64,000 nt of DNA from assembly GCA_018383195.1 (NCBI GenBank), contig JAGZOP010000002.1, positions 65,216 through 129,215 of the forward strand, written 5' to 3'. Shown here in pieces: positions 1-8,592 of this stretch (within the stretch, counting starts at the first letter, position 1; each line of letters opens with the position of its first letter). This DNA comes from Clostridiaceae bacterium (lineage in GTDB: Bacteria > Bacillota > Clostridia > Oscillospirales > Butyricicoccaceae). The position numbers and the translations under genes are program-made. Below the pieces are notes generated by a model. The model saw only the letters and a program-made list of their open reading frames with translations, was not told where the DNA came from and did no database searches.

Positions 1-10
1 TGCTGTCTTT

Positions 11-42
11 TATAAAAAAAGCCTGCAACCGAAGTTGCAGGC
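11..42 (-). terminator. Intrinsic terminator downstream of folC
   Basis: A perfect 9-bp stem (GCCTGCAAC at 21-29 with GTTGCAGGC at 34-42) closes a CGAA tetraloop. Read on the minus strand it is followed by a run of seven U. It lies just past the folC stop and ends that transcript. Confidence 0.85.
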
Positions 43-73
43 ATATTTTACCACAAAAGCAGTGCTGTATTTA

Positions 74-1336
74 TCATTTTCTGTCAGATACAAAATATTT
101 TTCGGCTTCACCGACCAAATAAAGCGAACCGCAGACGAGAATCGTATCCCCTGGCGCTGCCCGCTGCACAGCCGCTCGAAACGCATCTTCCGAAGCCGGA
201 TAAATGCCGCGTACAGCAGACTGGTGATTCAGCATCTGCGCCAGTTCATCCGCCGCCATGGCGCGCTCATTCTCCGGCTGGGTTACAAAGATCGAATCGC
301 TCAATGTTTTAAGGGTTTCGGTGCATGCAGCAACATTTTTATCCGCAACCATACCAATGACAAGATGCAGGTTCCCGCGAAAGTGCAGCGTTTGGATGGT
401 ACGTGCAATCGCGTTTACTCCCCCCTCATTATGACCGCCGTCCACAATCACACGAGGCTTTTGGCACACAATCTCCATTCTTCCGGGCATAACTGCCTGC
501 TCCAATCCGTGCTGAATCGCGGCATCCGGCAAATCCCAGCCAAGATTCCGCAGCACAAAAATGGTTTGCAGTGCAGTGCAGGCGTTCTGCACCTGATACA
601 GTCCAATCATCGGGGTATGCCATCGCTTTCCCTGCCATGTAAAAGATGTGCCGTTCAGATCGCAGACAGCATCCAAAGCAGGCTCCGGAATCTGCACCAT
701 CGGGCAAGCTGCATGAATGACTTCCATTACATCTGCCGGCTGACCGGCTGCACAAATCGCCGCACTGCCCTTTTTGAGAATTCCTGCTTTCGAACGGGCG
801 ATTTCTCCAGTCGTGCTGCCAAGTACCGCCATATGGTCAAGCGAAATGGAGGTAATCACCGCAGCTTCGGGCGGGTCAATCACATTCGTGGCATCAAACG
901 AGCCGCCCAATCCAGTCTCCAAGATTACAATATCACAATTCTGCTCGACAAAATACAAAAACGCCATTGCGGTTACGAATTCAAATTCCCCAATATGTTC
1001 GTCCGCAGGCAGGGTCAGCGTGCGCTCTGCCGCTTCCACCCGATCTGTAAGCCGCGCAAGGGATGCATCGTCAATCATCATACCGTCCACGCGGATGCGC
1101 TCATGAAATGTCACCAGAAACGGCGAGGTAAACAGTCCGGTACGGTAACCCGCTTCCTGAAAAACGCCTGCCAACATCGCTGCCGTACTGCCTTTGCCGT
1201 TCGTTCCCGCAATATGGACAAATTTCAGTTTCTTCTGGGGATTCCCAAGCGCAGCACACAGCGCACGAATGCGGTGCAGTCCCGGCTTTCCCGAAAAGCG
1301 GCCGCGGGCATGAATCCGGTCAGCAGGTCGGCTCAT
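74..1336 (-). CDS. folC: Bifunctional folylpolyglutamate synthase/dihydrofolate synthase
   Basis: A cytosolic Mur-ligase-family enzyme that adds glutamate to folates using ATP, which retains folate in the cell. At 420 aa the length is normal. The N-terminus carries the family's GRFxxKPGLxRI motif, followed by the P-loop GTNGKGST at residues 44-51, FTSPFL, the LETGLGGSFDATN segment near residue 145 and the VDGGHN motif near residue 297. The ATG at 1336 leaves only about 10 residues ahead of the first conserved motif and overlaps the upstream gene by 17 bases, which implies translational coupling. The order valS-(small gene)-folC is common in Firmicutes. Identification is secure; whether it also has dihydrofolate synthase activity is inferred from the family. 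Confidence 0.95.
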   Translation of the reverse strand: MSRPADRIHARGRFSGKPGLHRIRALCAALGNPQKKLKFVHIAGTNGKGSTAAMLAGVFQEAGYRTGLFTSPFLVTFHERIRVDGMMIDDASLARLTDRVEAAERTLTLPADEHIGEFEFVTAMAFLYFVEQNCDIVILETGLGGSFDATNVIDPPEAAVITSISLDHMAVLGSTTGEIARSKAGILKKGSAAICAAGQPADVMEVIHAACPMVQIPEPALDAVCDLNGTSFTWQGKRWHTPMIGLYQVQNACTALQTIFVLRNLGWDLPDAAIQHGLEQAVMPGRMEIVCQKPRVIVDGGHNEGGVNAIARTIQTLHFRGNLHLVIGMVADKNVAACTETLKTLSDSIFVTQPENERAMAADELAQMLNHQSAVRGIYPASEDAFRAAVQRAAPGDTILVCGSLYLVGEAEKYFVSDRK

Positions 1337-1763
1337 AAGTCAAACGTCCTTCCCACCAGCATACCGGGTCACCATGCTCATTGAGCACTCCCTGCATCTT
1401 ATACTCAGTTTCACTGATCTGCATGAGCATTTCGCTGCCCGAATGTACGCCGTCCGGTGCAGTATAAGACGAGGTAATGATGCTAGGCAGTACGACAAAT
1501 GCGCCTTCCAGCTTACCAAGTGTGGGATTTTCCGCAGTCCACGCAAGCTCCATGGGGTTTGCGGTTGCGGAAATTGTATAGGTGTTTTCTGCATGAAGCG
1601 GCTCATTTTCAAATGCAGCGTCCAAAAATCCGGTCAGCGTCCAGTGCGCCTCGTCGCGCACCAATGTAACCTTTCCGGTCATCGGCGCGGTACGCTCGGC
1701 GCCAATATGATAAAACCCCTCTGCACGCCAACAGCCCGGCTTAAACAAATAAGTGTGTTCCAT
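1320..1763 (-). CDS. Hypothetical protein between valS and folC
   Basis: I do not recognise this protein. The start is set by a strong AGGAGG seven bases before the second of two adjacent ATGs (1763). An upstream in-frame ATG at 1796 has no such site, so the product is about 147 aa. It is soluble, without signal peptide or membrane segment, and rich in alternating hydrophobic/polar residues and aromatics, as expected of a beta-rich barrel or sandwich. It ends 17 bases inside folC and follows the hairpin behind valS. Function unknown. Confidence 0.75.
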   Translation of the reverse strand: MEHTYLFKPGCWRAEGFYHIGAERTAPMTGKVTLVRDEAHWTLTGFLDAAFENEPLHAENTYTISATANPMELAWTAENPTLGKLEGAFVVLPSIITSSYTAPDGVHSGSEMLMQISETEYKMQGVLNEHGDPVCWWEGRLTYEPTC

Positions 1764-1793
1764 CATCCATCCTCCTGTCTGATATGAAAATAA

Positions 1794-1826
1794 CAAAACG
1801 GTATGGCAGTCTCCATACCGTTTTGC
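1794..1826 (-). terminator. Hairpin terminator or attenuator after valS
   Basis: A 12-bp inverted repeat (AAAACGGTATGG with CCATACCGTTTT) lies 11 bases past the valS stop and is followed on the minus strand by TTTTGTTATTTT. The next two genes are on the same strand, so it may act as a partial terminator. Confidence 0.7.
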
Positions 1827-1836
1827 AGCAAATCTA

Positions 1837-4464
1837 TTACTTCAGCGCCGCCAGACTTGCGTCCAGCTTTTCCATCAGTTCCTGATACTTTGCAGCCTTT
1901 TCGCGTTCCTGCGCGATGACCGCCTCAGGCGCCTTAGCGACAAAGCCCGGGTTATTCAACTTCTTCATTACAAAGTCGATATCCTTCTGCACCTTGGCTT
2001 TTTCCTTCTGGAGGCGTGCGCGCTCCTTCTCGAAATCGACCAGTTCTCCCATGGGCATGTAGACCTGCGCACCCTCGGTGACAATCGAAACAAGCGATTC
2101 GACATTCGCCGGTGTCTCATCTATAAACACAATTTCAGAAGCATACGCCAGCTTCGCAAAGAACAGCGAACCCGCTTCATATGCGGCGCGCTTGTCGGTC
2201 ATCAGAATAACCTGCGCCTTCTTGGACGGCGGCACGTTCATCTCTGCACGGCGGGTACGGATGGCACGGATGGTATCCATCATAATCTCAACCTGCTCGG
2301 CTGCTTCTGCAAAATGCAGGTCTTCCCGATACTCCGGCCACTTGGAAACCATAATGCTCTTGCCCTCGTGCGGCAGTGCCTGCCAGATGGTTTCAGTGAT
2401 AAACGGCATAAACGGATGCAGCAGCTGCATGGTGCCGGACAGCACATAGCACAGCACCTTCTGCGCACGCTCGTTTGCGTCCTTATCATCCTTGTTCTGG
2501 AGACGCGGCTTTACAATCTCGATATACCAGTCACAGAAGTTGTCCCAGATAAAGTCATACAGCTTCTGAACAGCAAGACCCAGTTCATACTTATCGATGT
2601 TCTCGGTGACTGCCTTGACCAAATCGTTATACTTGGAAACAATCCACTTGTCCTCAATGGAAAGCTCCTCCGGAAGTTCGGCATGATCGATGGTCAGGTT
2701 CATCTGGATAAAGCGGGATGCATTCCAGATCTTATTGGCAAAGTTGCGGCTGGACTCGACCTTTTCCTGCGAGAAGCGCATATCGTTTCCGGGCGAGTTG
2801 CCGGTGACGAGCGTAAAGCGCAGCGCATCTGCACCGTACTGGTCAATGACCTCCAGCGGGTCGATACCGTTGCCGAGCGACTTGGACATCTTGCGTCCCT
2901 GCGCATCGCGTACCAGACCATGAATATAAACGGTCTTAAACGGCTCTTCCTTCATCTGCTCCATACCGGAGAAGATCATACGTGCCACCCAGAAGAAGAT
3001 GATATCGTAACCGGTGACGAGCACGTTTGTCGGATAGAAATACTCCAGCTCCTTGGTCTTTTCCGGCCAGCCAAGCGTGGAGAACGGCCACAGCGCAGAA
3101 GAGAACCAGGTATCGAGTACATCCTCTTCCTGACGCATATGAGTGCCGCCGCACTTCGGACATACGGTCACGTCTTCCTTGGCAACGACCATCTCGCCGC
3201 AGTCGTCGCAGTAGTACGCCGGAATACGGTGTCCCCACCACAGCTGACGAGAGATGCACCAGTCATGCACATTCTCCATCCAACGCAGATAAGTCTTGGA
3301 GAAACGGTCAGGTACAAACTTAACACGACCATCCTTTACGACATCCATTGCAGGCTTTGCGAGCGGCGCCATCTTGACGAACCACTGTGCCGAGGTCATC
3401 GGCTCTACGGTCGTGCCGCAGCGGTAGCAGGTGCCGACATTGTGCTCATGATCCTCAATCTTGACGAGGTAACCGCCTTCTTCGAGGTCCTTGATGACCG
3501 CCTTGCGGCACTCGTAGCGGTCCATGCCCTCGTACTTGCCGCCGTTCTCGTTCACGGTTGCATCCTCATTGAACACCAAAATCTGCTCAAGGTTGTGACG
3601 CTGACCCATCTCAAAGTCATTCGGGTCGTGGCACGGCGTTACCTTAACGCAGCCGGTACCAAACTCCATGTCGACATACTCGTCACCGAAAATCGGGATT
3701 TCGCGGTTCATAATCGGCAGAATGCAGGTCTTTCCAATGAGATGCTTGTAGCGTTCATCGTTCGGATTGACTGCTACGCCGGTATCGCCCATAAAGGTTT
3801 CGGGACGGGTGGTCGCAACCACCAGATCGCCCGAGCCGTCTGCAAGCGGGTAGCGGATGTGCCACAGCTTACCCGGCTGGTTTTCATATTCAACCTCTGC
3901 GTCGGACAGGGCAGTCGCACAGTGCGGACACCAGTTGATAATGCGATGTCCCTTATAAATCAGACCCTTTTCGTAAAGGTTTACAAAAACCTCCTTGACC
4001 GCCTTGGAGCAGCCCTCGTCCATGGTAAAGCGCTCGCGCTCCCAGTCACAGGACGAGCCCAACTTTTTGAGCTGGCTGATGATGCGGTTGCCATACTGAT
4101 GCTTCCAATCCCACACGCGCTCAAGGAACTTCTCTCGACCGAGGTCGTAACGGGTCAGCCCCTCTTCCTTGCGGAGGTTCTCCTCGACCTTGATCTGCGT
4201 TGCGATGCCCGCATGGTCGGTGCCGGGCATCCACAGAGCCGAATATCCCTGCATACGCTTGGTACGGATCAAAATATCCTGCAAGGTTTCGTCAAATGCA
4301 TGCCCCATGTGAAGCTGTCCGGTGACATTCGGAGGCGGGATTACAATGGTAAAGGGTTTCTTTTTTTCATCGACCTCTGCGTGAAAAAAGCCGCTGTCAT
4401 TCCAAAACTGATACAGCTTTTCTTCTACCGCGGAGGGATCATAAATCTTTGGCAGTTCGTTCAT
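1837..4464 (-). CDS. valS: Valine--tRNA ligase
   Basis: A class I aminoacyl-tRNA synthetase that charges tRNA-Val in the cytosol. At 875 aa it is full length. The HIGH signature appears as HMGH at residues 52-55 and KMSKS near residue 523, with the CP1 editing domain between them (GTGCVKVTPCHDPNDFE). Paired CxxC motifs in the middle (YCDDCGE...CPKCGG) form a zinc site. The last 65 residues are the Lys/Glu-rich coiled-coil arm typical of ValRS. The ATG has a GGAG site seven to eight bases upstream. Expression is controlled by the T-box leader in front. Confidence 0.98.
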   Translation of the reverse strand: MNELPKIYDPSAVEEKLYQFWNDSGFFHAEVDEKKKPFTIVIPPPNVTGQLHMGHAFDETLQDILIRTKRMQGYSALWMPGTDHAGIATQIKVEENLRKEEGLTRYDLGREKFLERVWDWKHQYGNRIISQLKKLGSSCDWERERFTMDEGCSKAVKEVFVNLYEKGLIYKGHRIINWCPHCATALSDAEVEYENQPGKLWHIRYPLADGSGDLVVATTRPETFMGDTGVAVNPNDERYKHLIGKTCILPIMNREIPIFGDEYVDMEFGTGCVKVTPCHDPNDFEMGQRHNLEQILVFNEDATVNENGGKYEGMDRYECRKAVIKDLEEGGYLVKIEDHEHNVGTCYRCGTTVEPMTSAQWFVKMAPLAKPAMDVVKDGRVKFVPDRFSKTYLRWMENVHDWCISRQLWWGHRIPAYYCDDCGEMVVAKEDVTVCPKCGGTHMRQEEDVLDTWFSSALWPFSTLGWPEKTKELEYFYPTNVLVTGYDIIFFWVARMIFSGMEQMKEEPFKTVYIHGLVRDAQGRKMSKSLGNGIDPLEVIDQYGADALRFTLVTGNSPGNDMRFSQEKVESSRNFANKIWNASRFIQMNLTIDHAELPEELSIEDKWIVSKYNDLVKAVTENIDKYELGLAVQKLYDFIWDNFCDWYIEIVKPRLQNKDDKDANERAQKVLCYVLSGTMQLLHPFMPFITETIWQALPHEGKSIMVSKWPEYREDLHFAEAAEQVEIMMDTIRAIRTRRAEMNVPPSKKAQVILMTDKRAAYEAGSLFFAKLAYASEIVFIDETPANVESLVSIVTEGAQVYMPMGELVDFEKERARLQKEKAKVQKDIDFVMKKLNNPGFVAKAPEAVIAQEREKAAKYQELMEKLDASLAALK

Positions 4465-4502
4465 GATATACGCTCCTTCAATAAAATTGATTTCAGCAAA
4501 TG

Positions 4503-4749
4503 AAAAAGCCTTCGTCCAAATTAGGACGAAGGCTGCTGCTTCCGTGGTACCACCTAAATTCGCGAATTAGGATTCGCGCACTCATTCCCCATAACGCAGG
4601 GCATACGGATGCGCTTACCAAAGCCTTCAGCGCACCAGCTCCAAAGCTACCTTCTTCCTGCCCTGCCCAAGGCTTGCACCAACCGCCTTCTCTCTGCACA
4701 CCGCAGCAGGAATACTCCTCTTTTTCATCGCCGTTCCATATTCCAAATC
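4503..4749 (-). promoter_or_regulatory. T-box riboswitch leader of valS
   Basis: A leader of about 245 nt. It shows the AGUA-type specifier loop, the conserved AGAGA element of Stem I, and the T-box core (minus-strand read of 4543-4556, AGGTGGTACCACGG) whose UGGU would pair with a tRNA acceptor ending in A. The terminator hairpin is perfect (4507-4517 with 4524-4534, plus a U-tract). By the stem pairing I could trace, the specifier codon is probably GUA (Val). Uncharged tRNA-Val should stabilise the antiterminator and switch valS on. Confidence 0.92.
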
Positions 4750-4755
4750 TATTAT

Positions 4756-4784
4756 ATTATACGAATCAGGCCCCTATTTGTCAA
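4756..4784 (-). promoter_or_regulatory. Sigma-A promoter of valS
   Basis: A consensus promoter on the minus strand: TTGACA at 4784-4779 and TATAAT at 4761-4756, with exactly 17 bp between them. The start is expected near 4749, just ahead of the T-box leader. Confidence 0.9.
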
Positions 4785-4855
4785 GACTGTCTTCTATTTT
4801 TTCGCCGGTTCTGCCCCATGGTGCAAAGTTCCCATCTGCGGATTCCGAAAAAATA

Positions 4856-4864
4856 TGCTATAAT
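4856..4864 (+). promoter_or_regulatory. Extended -10 promoter of the DUF4317 gene
   Basis: TGC followed by TATAAT (4859-4864) gives an extended -10 element 35 bases before the start codon. No convincing -35 is present, as is usual for extended -10 promoters. Confidence 0.6.
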
Positions 4865-4898
4865 ATTACTATACCACCTCGCAAAGGAGAATTGCCCC

Positions 4899-6146
4899 AT
4901 GAATATCACCAAGCGCGATGTGCTTGAGCTGCGTCGCCGCCTGACGAAAAAAGACTGCTCTATTGACCGTATGTCCGGATGCTACGTAAACGGCAGTAAA
5001 AATGTCATCCTCAAGTTTTCTGAATTTTTTGCCGATCTGGAAGATGACGAATTCTATAAATACCTTGATATTGCAAAAAAGGCGCTGTCCGGCACATTAG
5101 GCAACAATCTGCTCGAGCTGGAGTTCTCCCGCACGGAGGACGCTACAGAACGGCAGCAGTTTTTACTCGCGTTAAAATCAAGCAAACTCAAAAACGACGA
5201 TCTGCTTGACCGGCTCTATGAGCAAATCATTGCGCGCTATGAATATTCCGGAAACTATCTTATTCTGGTATTCCATGACATCTATGATGTGATTACGCGC
5301 ACAGAAGATCGTTCCAAGCTGGATGAATCCGAAGAAATCTACGAATATTTGATCTGTGCAGTCTGTCCGGTTGAACTATCAAAGGCAGGACTCGGATACC
5401 GCGAAGAAGAAAACCGTATCGGAGCGCGCAACCGCGATTGGGTTGTCGGTCTGCCCGATCTTGGGTTCACCTATCCGGCATTCCGCGACCGCGGCAGCGA
5501 TGTATCGGCTGTGATGTACTATGTCAAGACCGGAAAGGACTCCCATCCTGAGTTCATCCAGAATGTGCTTGGGTGTGAACCCAAACGGACTGCATCCGAA
5601 CAAAAAAACGCCTTTGCATCCATCGTCAAAAATGCTTTCGGTGAACAGGAGGAGCAGGCAGAGCAGGCGTTTTTTTGCATTCAGAAAAACCTCAGCGATA
5701 TTGCCGCCGAACAGGAAAACAGCGAAGTGGAACTTCCTCCCGTCGCAGTAACCTGCCAAACCGTTTCTGAAATCCTCACCGATCTGAAAGTACCGGATAC
5801 AACCCGTGAACGCATCGAACAGGATTACGCCCGCGAATTTGAGGATGCCCCACCGGTTGTGCAAACCCTAATTGACCCCAAACTGGTCAAAACCGGCGCA
5901 GCACGTGCACGCGTCGCCGAACTGGAACAGGAGGTTGTCGCCTTGCGTCAGCAGCTTCGCCCGACTTCTGACGACAGTATCCCGCCTTGGGAAGAACTTC
6001 CCTCTAATGCACCGTCGGTCATCATTCAAATGCCCGAAACCAAAGCATCTACCGTACAGGTACAGCAGATTGACGGTCAGCGGTGCTTGGTAATTCCGCT
6101 TGACGAACACGAATCCGCCTCCATTAACGGCGTACATACCGACTGA
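4899..6146 (+). CDS. DUF4317 family protein
   Basis: A cytosolic protein of unknown role found across Clostridia. The start is the ATG at 4899, with AAAGGAGA eight to nine bases upstream; the reading frame runs on upstream across the valS T-box but that part is not coding. The 415-aa product begins with the family's characteristic segment (KRDVLELRRRL, then DRMSGCYVN). It has a conserved middle region (YEYLICAVCPVELSKAGLGY) and an acidic Gln-rich C-terminal half with a possible coiled coil (ARVAELEQEVVALRQQL). There are no membrane segments. It is a single gene on the plus strand with its own promoter and terminator. Confidence 0.88.
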   Translation: MNITKRDVLELRRRLTKKDCSIDRMSGCYVNGSKNVILKFSEFFADLEDDEFYKYLDIAKKALSGTLGNNLLELEFSRTEDATERQQFLLALKSSKLKNDDLLDRLYEQIIARYEYSGNYLILVFHDIYDVITRTEDRSKLDESEEIYEYLICAVCPVELSKAGLGYREEENRIGARNRDWVVGLPDLGFTYPAFRDRGSDVSAVMYYVKTGKDSHPEFIQNVLGCEPKRTASEQKNAFASIVKNAFGEQEEQAEQAFFCIQKNLSDIAAEQENSEVELPPVAVTCQTVSEILTDLKVPDTTRERIEQDYAREFEDAPPVVQTLIDPKLVKTGAARARVAELEQEVVALRQQLRPTSDDSIPPWEELPSNAPSVIIQMPETKASTVQVQQIDGQRCLVIPLDEHESASINGVHTD

Positions 6147-6154
6147 TAAAGTCC

Positions 6155-6191
6155 AAAAGCGGCATCCGGCTTTTCACCGGATGCCGCTTTT
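6155..6191. terminator. Bidirectional terminator between DUF4317 and nfnB
   Basis: A 15-bp perfect stem (AAAAGCGGCATCCGG with CCGGATGCCGCTTTT) has A- and T-runs at its base, so it serves both converging genes. Confidence 0.9.
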
Positions 6192-6202
6192 CTCTTATCA
6201 GC

Positions 6203-7594
6203 TTACTGCTTGTTCTTAATGTACTCATCCATTGCAGCGGCAGCGCGCTTACCTGCGCCCATTGCAAGGATAACGGTTGCCGCACCGGTGACCGCGTCAC
6301 CGCCGGCAAATACGCCGTCCTTGGAGGTAATGCCGTGCTCATCATCTGCCACGATGCAGCCCTTGCGGTTGGTCTCCAGACCCGGGGTGGTCGTGCGGAT
6401 CAGCGGGTTCGGGCTGGTGCCGATTGCCGCGATGACACAGTCGAGGTCGAGTACGAACTCAGAACCCTCTACCGGTACCGGACGGCGGCGACCGGAAGCA
6501 TCCGGCTCCCCAAGCTCCATCTGCTGGCACTTCATGCCCGTAACATTGTAGTTCTCATCTGCCAGCACCTCGAGCGGCGCAGTCAGGAACTTAAAGACAA
6601 TGCCCTCTTCCTTGGCGTGGTGGATTTCCTCCAGACGGGCGGGCAGCTCCTTTTCCGAGCGGCGGTATACGATGTAAACCTCTTCCGCGCCCATGCGCTT
6701 GGCGCAGCGTGCCGCATCCATGGCAACGTTGCCGCCGCCAACGACTGCAACCTTGTGCGCATGGAAAATCGGGGTTTCGGAATCTTCTTTATATGCCTTC
6801 ATCAGGTTGATGCGGGTCAGATACTCGTTTGCCGAGTACACGCCGTTGGCGTTCTCACCCGGTACGCCGATAAAGGACGGCAGACCTGCGCCAGAGCCGA
6901 CAAAAATCGCCTCGTAGCCGTCTGCAAACAGCTCGTCGATGGTCTCCGAGCGACCAACCACGAAGTTCAGCACGAATTCTACGCCGAGATCTTTCAGCGT
7001 ATCGATTTCCTTCTGCACAATTTCCTTGGGCAGACGGAATTCCGGAATGCCATACATCAGCACGCCGCCTGCAGTGTGCAGCGCTTCAAATACGGTGACC
7101 TCATAGCCCAGACGCGCCAGATCACCCGCACAGGTCAGACCCGCCGGACCCGCGCCGACCACTGCAACCTTGTGACCGTTCGGCTCGGGTTTCACTGCCT
7201 TTTCCGTGTTATTTTCACGCGCATAGTCAGCAACAAAGCGCTCCAGACGACCGATTGCAACCGGCTCGCCCTTGATGCCGCGGACACAATGCATTTCACA
7301 CTGGGTCTCCTGCGGGCAGACACGACCACAGACCGCCGGCAGTGCGGAGGTCTCCTTAATCTTGGCAGCCGCCTCGAGGAACTTGCCCTCTGCAACCAGA
7401 GAAACGAACTCCGGAATCTTGACCTGTACCGGGCAGCCGGTCATGCAGGGCTTGTTCTTGCAGTTCAGGCAGCGCTGTGCCTCTTCCATCGCCATTTCAG
7501 CGGTATAGCCGAGCGTGACCTCGTCAAAGTTCTTATTGCGGACGTTGGGTTCCTGCTCAGGCATGGGCATCTTCTTCGGATTCATATTTGCCAT
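6203..7594 (-). CDS. nfnB: NADH-dependent reduced ferredoxin:NADP+ oxidoreductase, large subunit (GltA-like)
   Basis: The large flavoprotein subunit of the cytosolic electron-bifurcating transhydrogenase NfnAB, which couples NADH and reduced ferredoxin to NADP+ reduction. The start at 7594 has AGGAGG nine bases upstream, giving 463 aa. The N-terminus has the cysteine cluster CLNCKNKPCMTGC (residues 42-54) and a second set near 100-110 (CPQETQC then C). These are the [4Fe-4S] ligands typical of GltD/GltA-like proteins. A first dinucleotide motif GAGPAG lies near residue 147 and a second, GGGNVAMDAAR, near 281. It follows nfnA by one base, so the two are co-translated. Annotation as glutamate synthase small subunit is the common alternative, but the partner gene favours Nfn. 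Confidence 0.88.
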   Translation of the reverse strand: MANMNPKKMPMPEQEPNVRNKNFDEVTLGYTAEMAMEEAQRCLNCKNKPCMTGCPVQVKIPEFVSLVAEGKFLEAAAKIKETSALPAVCGRVCPQETQCEMHCVRGIKGEPVAIGRLERFVADYARENNTEKAVKPEPNGHKVAVVGAGPAGLTCAGDLARLGYEVTVFEALHTAGGVLMYGIPEFRLPKEIVQKEIDTLKDLGVEFVLNFVVGRSETIDELFADGYEAIFVGSGAGLPSFIGVPGENANGVYSANEYLTRINLMKAYKEDSETPIFHAHKVAVVGGGNVAMDAARCAKRMGAEEVYIVYRRSEKELPARLEEIHHAKEEGIVFKFLTAPLEVLADENYNVTGMKCQQMELGEPDASGRRRPVPVEGSEFVLDLDCVIAAIGTSPNPLIRTTTPGLETNRKGCIVADDEHGITSKDGVFAGGDAVTGAATVILAMGAGKRAAAAMDEYIKNKQ

Positions 7595-7595
7595 C

Positions 7596-8447
7596 TTATT
7601 CGACCTCCTTTTTGAACAGGTTGCAGTGCTCCTCACGGCGCTCTACCGCAGCCTTTTCCTGCGCCTTGTACATTGCACCGCGGCGCATGGAACCGTCGAA
7701 GTCAACCAGATGACCGTCAAAATCCGGACCGTCTACACATGCAAACTTGGTCTCTCCGCCCACAGTCAGGCGGCAGCCGCCGCACATACCGGTGCCGTCT
7801 ACCATGATGGTGTTCATGGAAACAATGGTCTTGATACCATACGGACGGGTGGTTTCGGAAACGAACTTCATCATAATCATCGGACCGATGGCGATCACTG
7901 CATCGTACTGATTGCCTGCATCGATCAGCTCCTTCAGCACCTGCGTAACAAGCGCCTTGCGGCCGTTCGAGCCGTCATCGGTGACGATGTGCAGATTGGT
8001 GCATGCAGCACGCATCTCGTCCTCAAGAATAATAATATCTTTGTTGCGGAAGCCTGCGATCAGATCTACTTCACAGCCCATCTCATGCAGCTTCTTTGCC
8101 TGCGGATATGCGATCGCACAGCCCAGACCGCCGCCGACTACTGCGACCTTTTTCAGACCATCCAGCTCAGATGCTCTGCCCAGCGGTCCGACAAAATCGT
8201 GCAAGCAGTCACCCTCGTTCATTGCGCCGAGCGCCTGTGTCGTTGCGCCGACCTCCTGAAAAATGATCGTAATTGTGCCCTGCTCGCGGTCATATTCCGC
8301 GATGGTCAGCGGGATGCGCTCGCCGTCCTCGCTCACGCGCAGGATGATGAACTGGCCCGGCTCTGCCTTGCGCGCAACATGCGGCGCGTCAATGACCATG
8401 AGCTTTGTATTGACATTCAGTGTCTTTTTCTTTAGAATCTGGTACAT
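7596..8447 (-). CDS. nfnA: Sulfide/dihydroorotate dehydrogenase-like FAD/NAD-binding subunit of NfnAB
   Basis: The small subunit of the bifurcating transhydrogenase, belonging to the ferredoxin-NADP reductase family. The start at 8447 is set by GAGGAGG seven bases upstream, giving 283 aa. It has the FAD-binding segment RIPLTIAE (residues 44-51), the NAD motif GGGLGCA (105-111), and near the C-terminus the [2Fe-2S] ligands CGGC (222-225), Cys237 and an acidic partner in DGPDFDG. The gene has a strong promoter and heads a two-gene operon with nfnB. The same fold serves PyrK and SudB, but the coupling with nfnB points to Nfn. Confidence 0.88.
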   Translation of the reverse strand: MYQILKKKTLNVNTKLMVIDAPHVARKAEPGQFIILRVSEDGERIPLTIAEYDREQGTITIIFQEVGATTQALGAMNEGDCLHDFVGPLGRASELDGLKKVAVVGGGLGCAIAYPQAKKLHEMGCEVDLIAGFRNKDIIILEDEMRAACTNLHIVTDDGSNGRKALVTQVLKELIDAGNQYDAVIAIGPMIMMKFVSETTRPYGIKTIVSMNTIMVDGTGMCGGCRLTVGGETKFACVDGPDFDGHLVDFDGSMRRGAMYKAQEKAAVERREEHCNLFKKEVE

Positions 8448-8474
8448 TTCAAACCTCCTCTGCAAATCGTATTT

Positions 8475-8503
8475 ATTATACTATTTCTACTAGTTTTTTT
8501 CAA
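8475..8503 (-). promoter_or_regulatory. Promoter of the nfnAB operon
   Basis: TTGAAA (8503-8498) and TATAAT (8480-8475) on the minus strand with 17 bp spacing. Ten bases upstream lies a perfect inverted repeat, ACCAAA-CAT-TTTGGT (8513-8527), a possible operator. Confidence 0.8.
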
Positions 8504-8592
8504 GGCAATTTGACCAAACATTTTGGTTGGTTATACGAATGTTTTAATCATCATTTGGTATATTTCACGCGAATCGACCCTGCCCAATCTTT

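Noticed and set aside
2314..4503. 729-codon plus-strand open frame antisense to valS
   Set aside because: It lies entirely opposite a certain gene, has no ribosome site or family-like sequence, and is a by-product of valS codon bias.
4500..4898. Upstream extension of the DUF4317 frame
   Set aside because: It crosses the valS T-box and promoter; the true start at 4899 has a ribosome site and the family's N-terminus.
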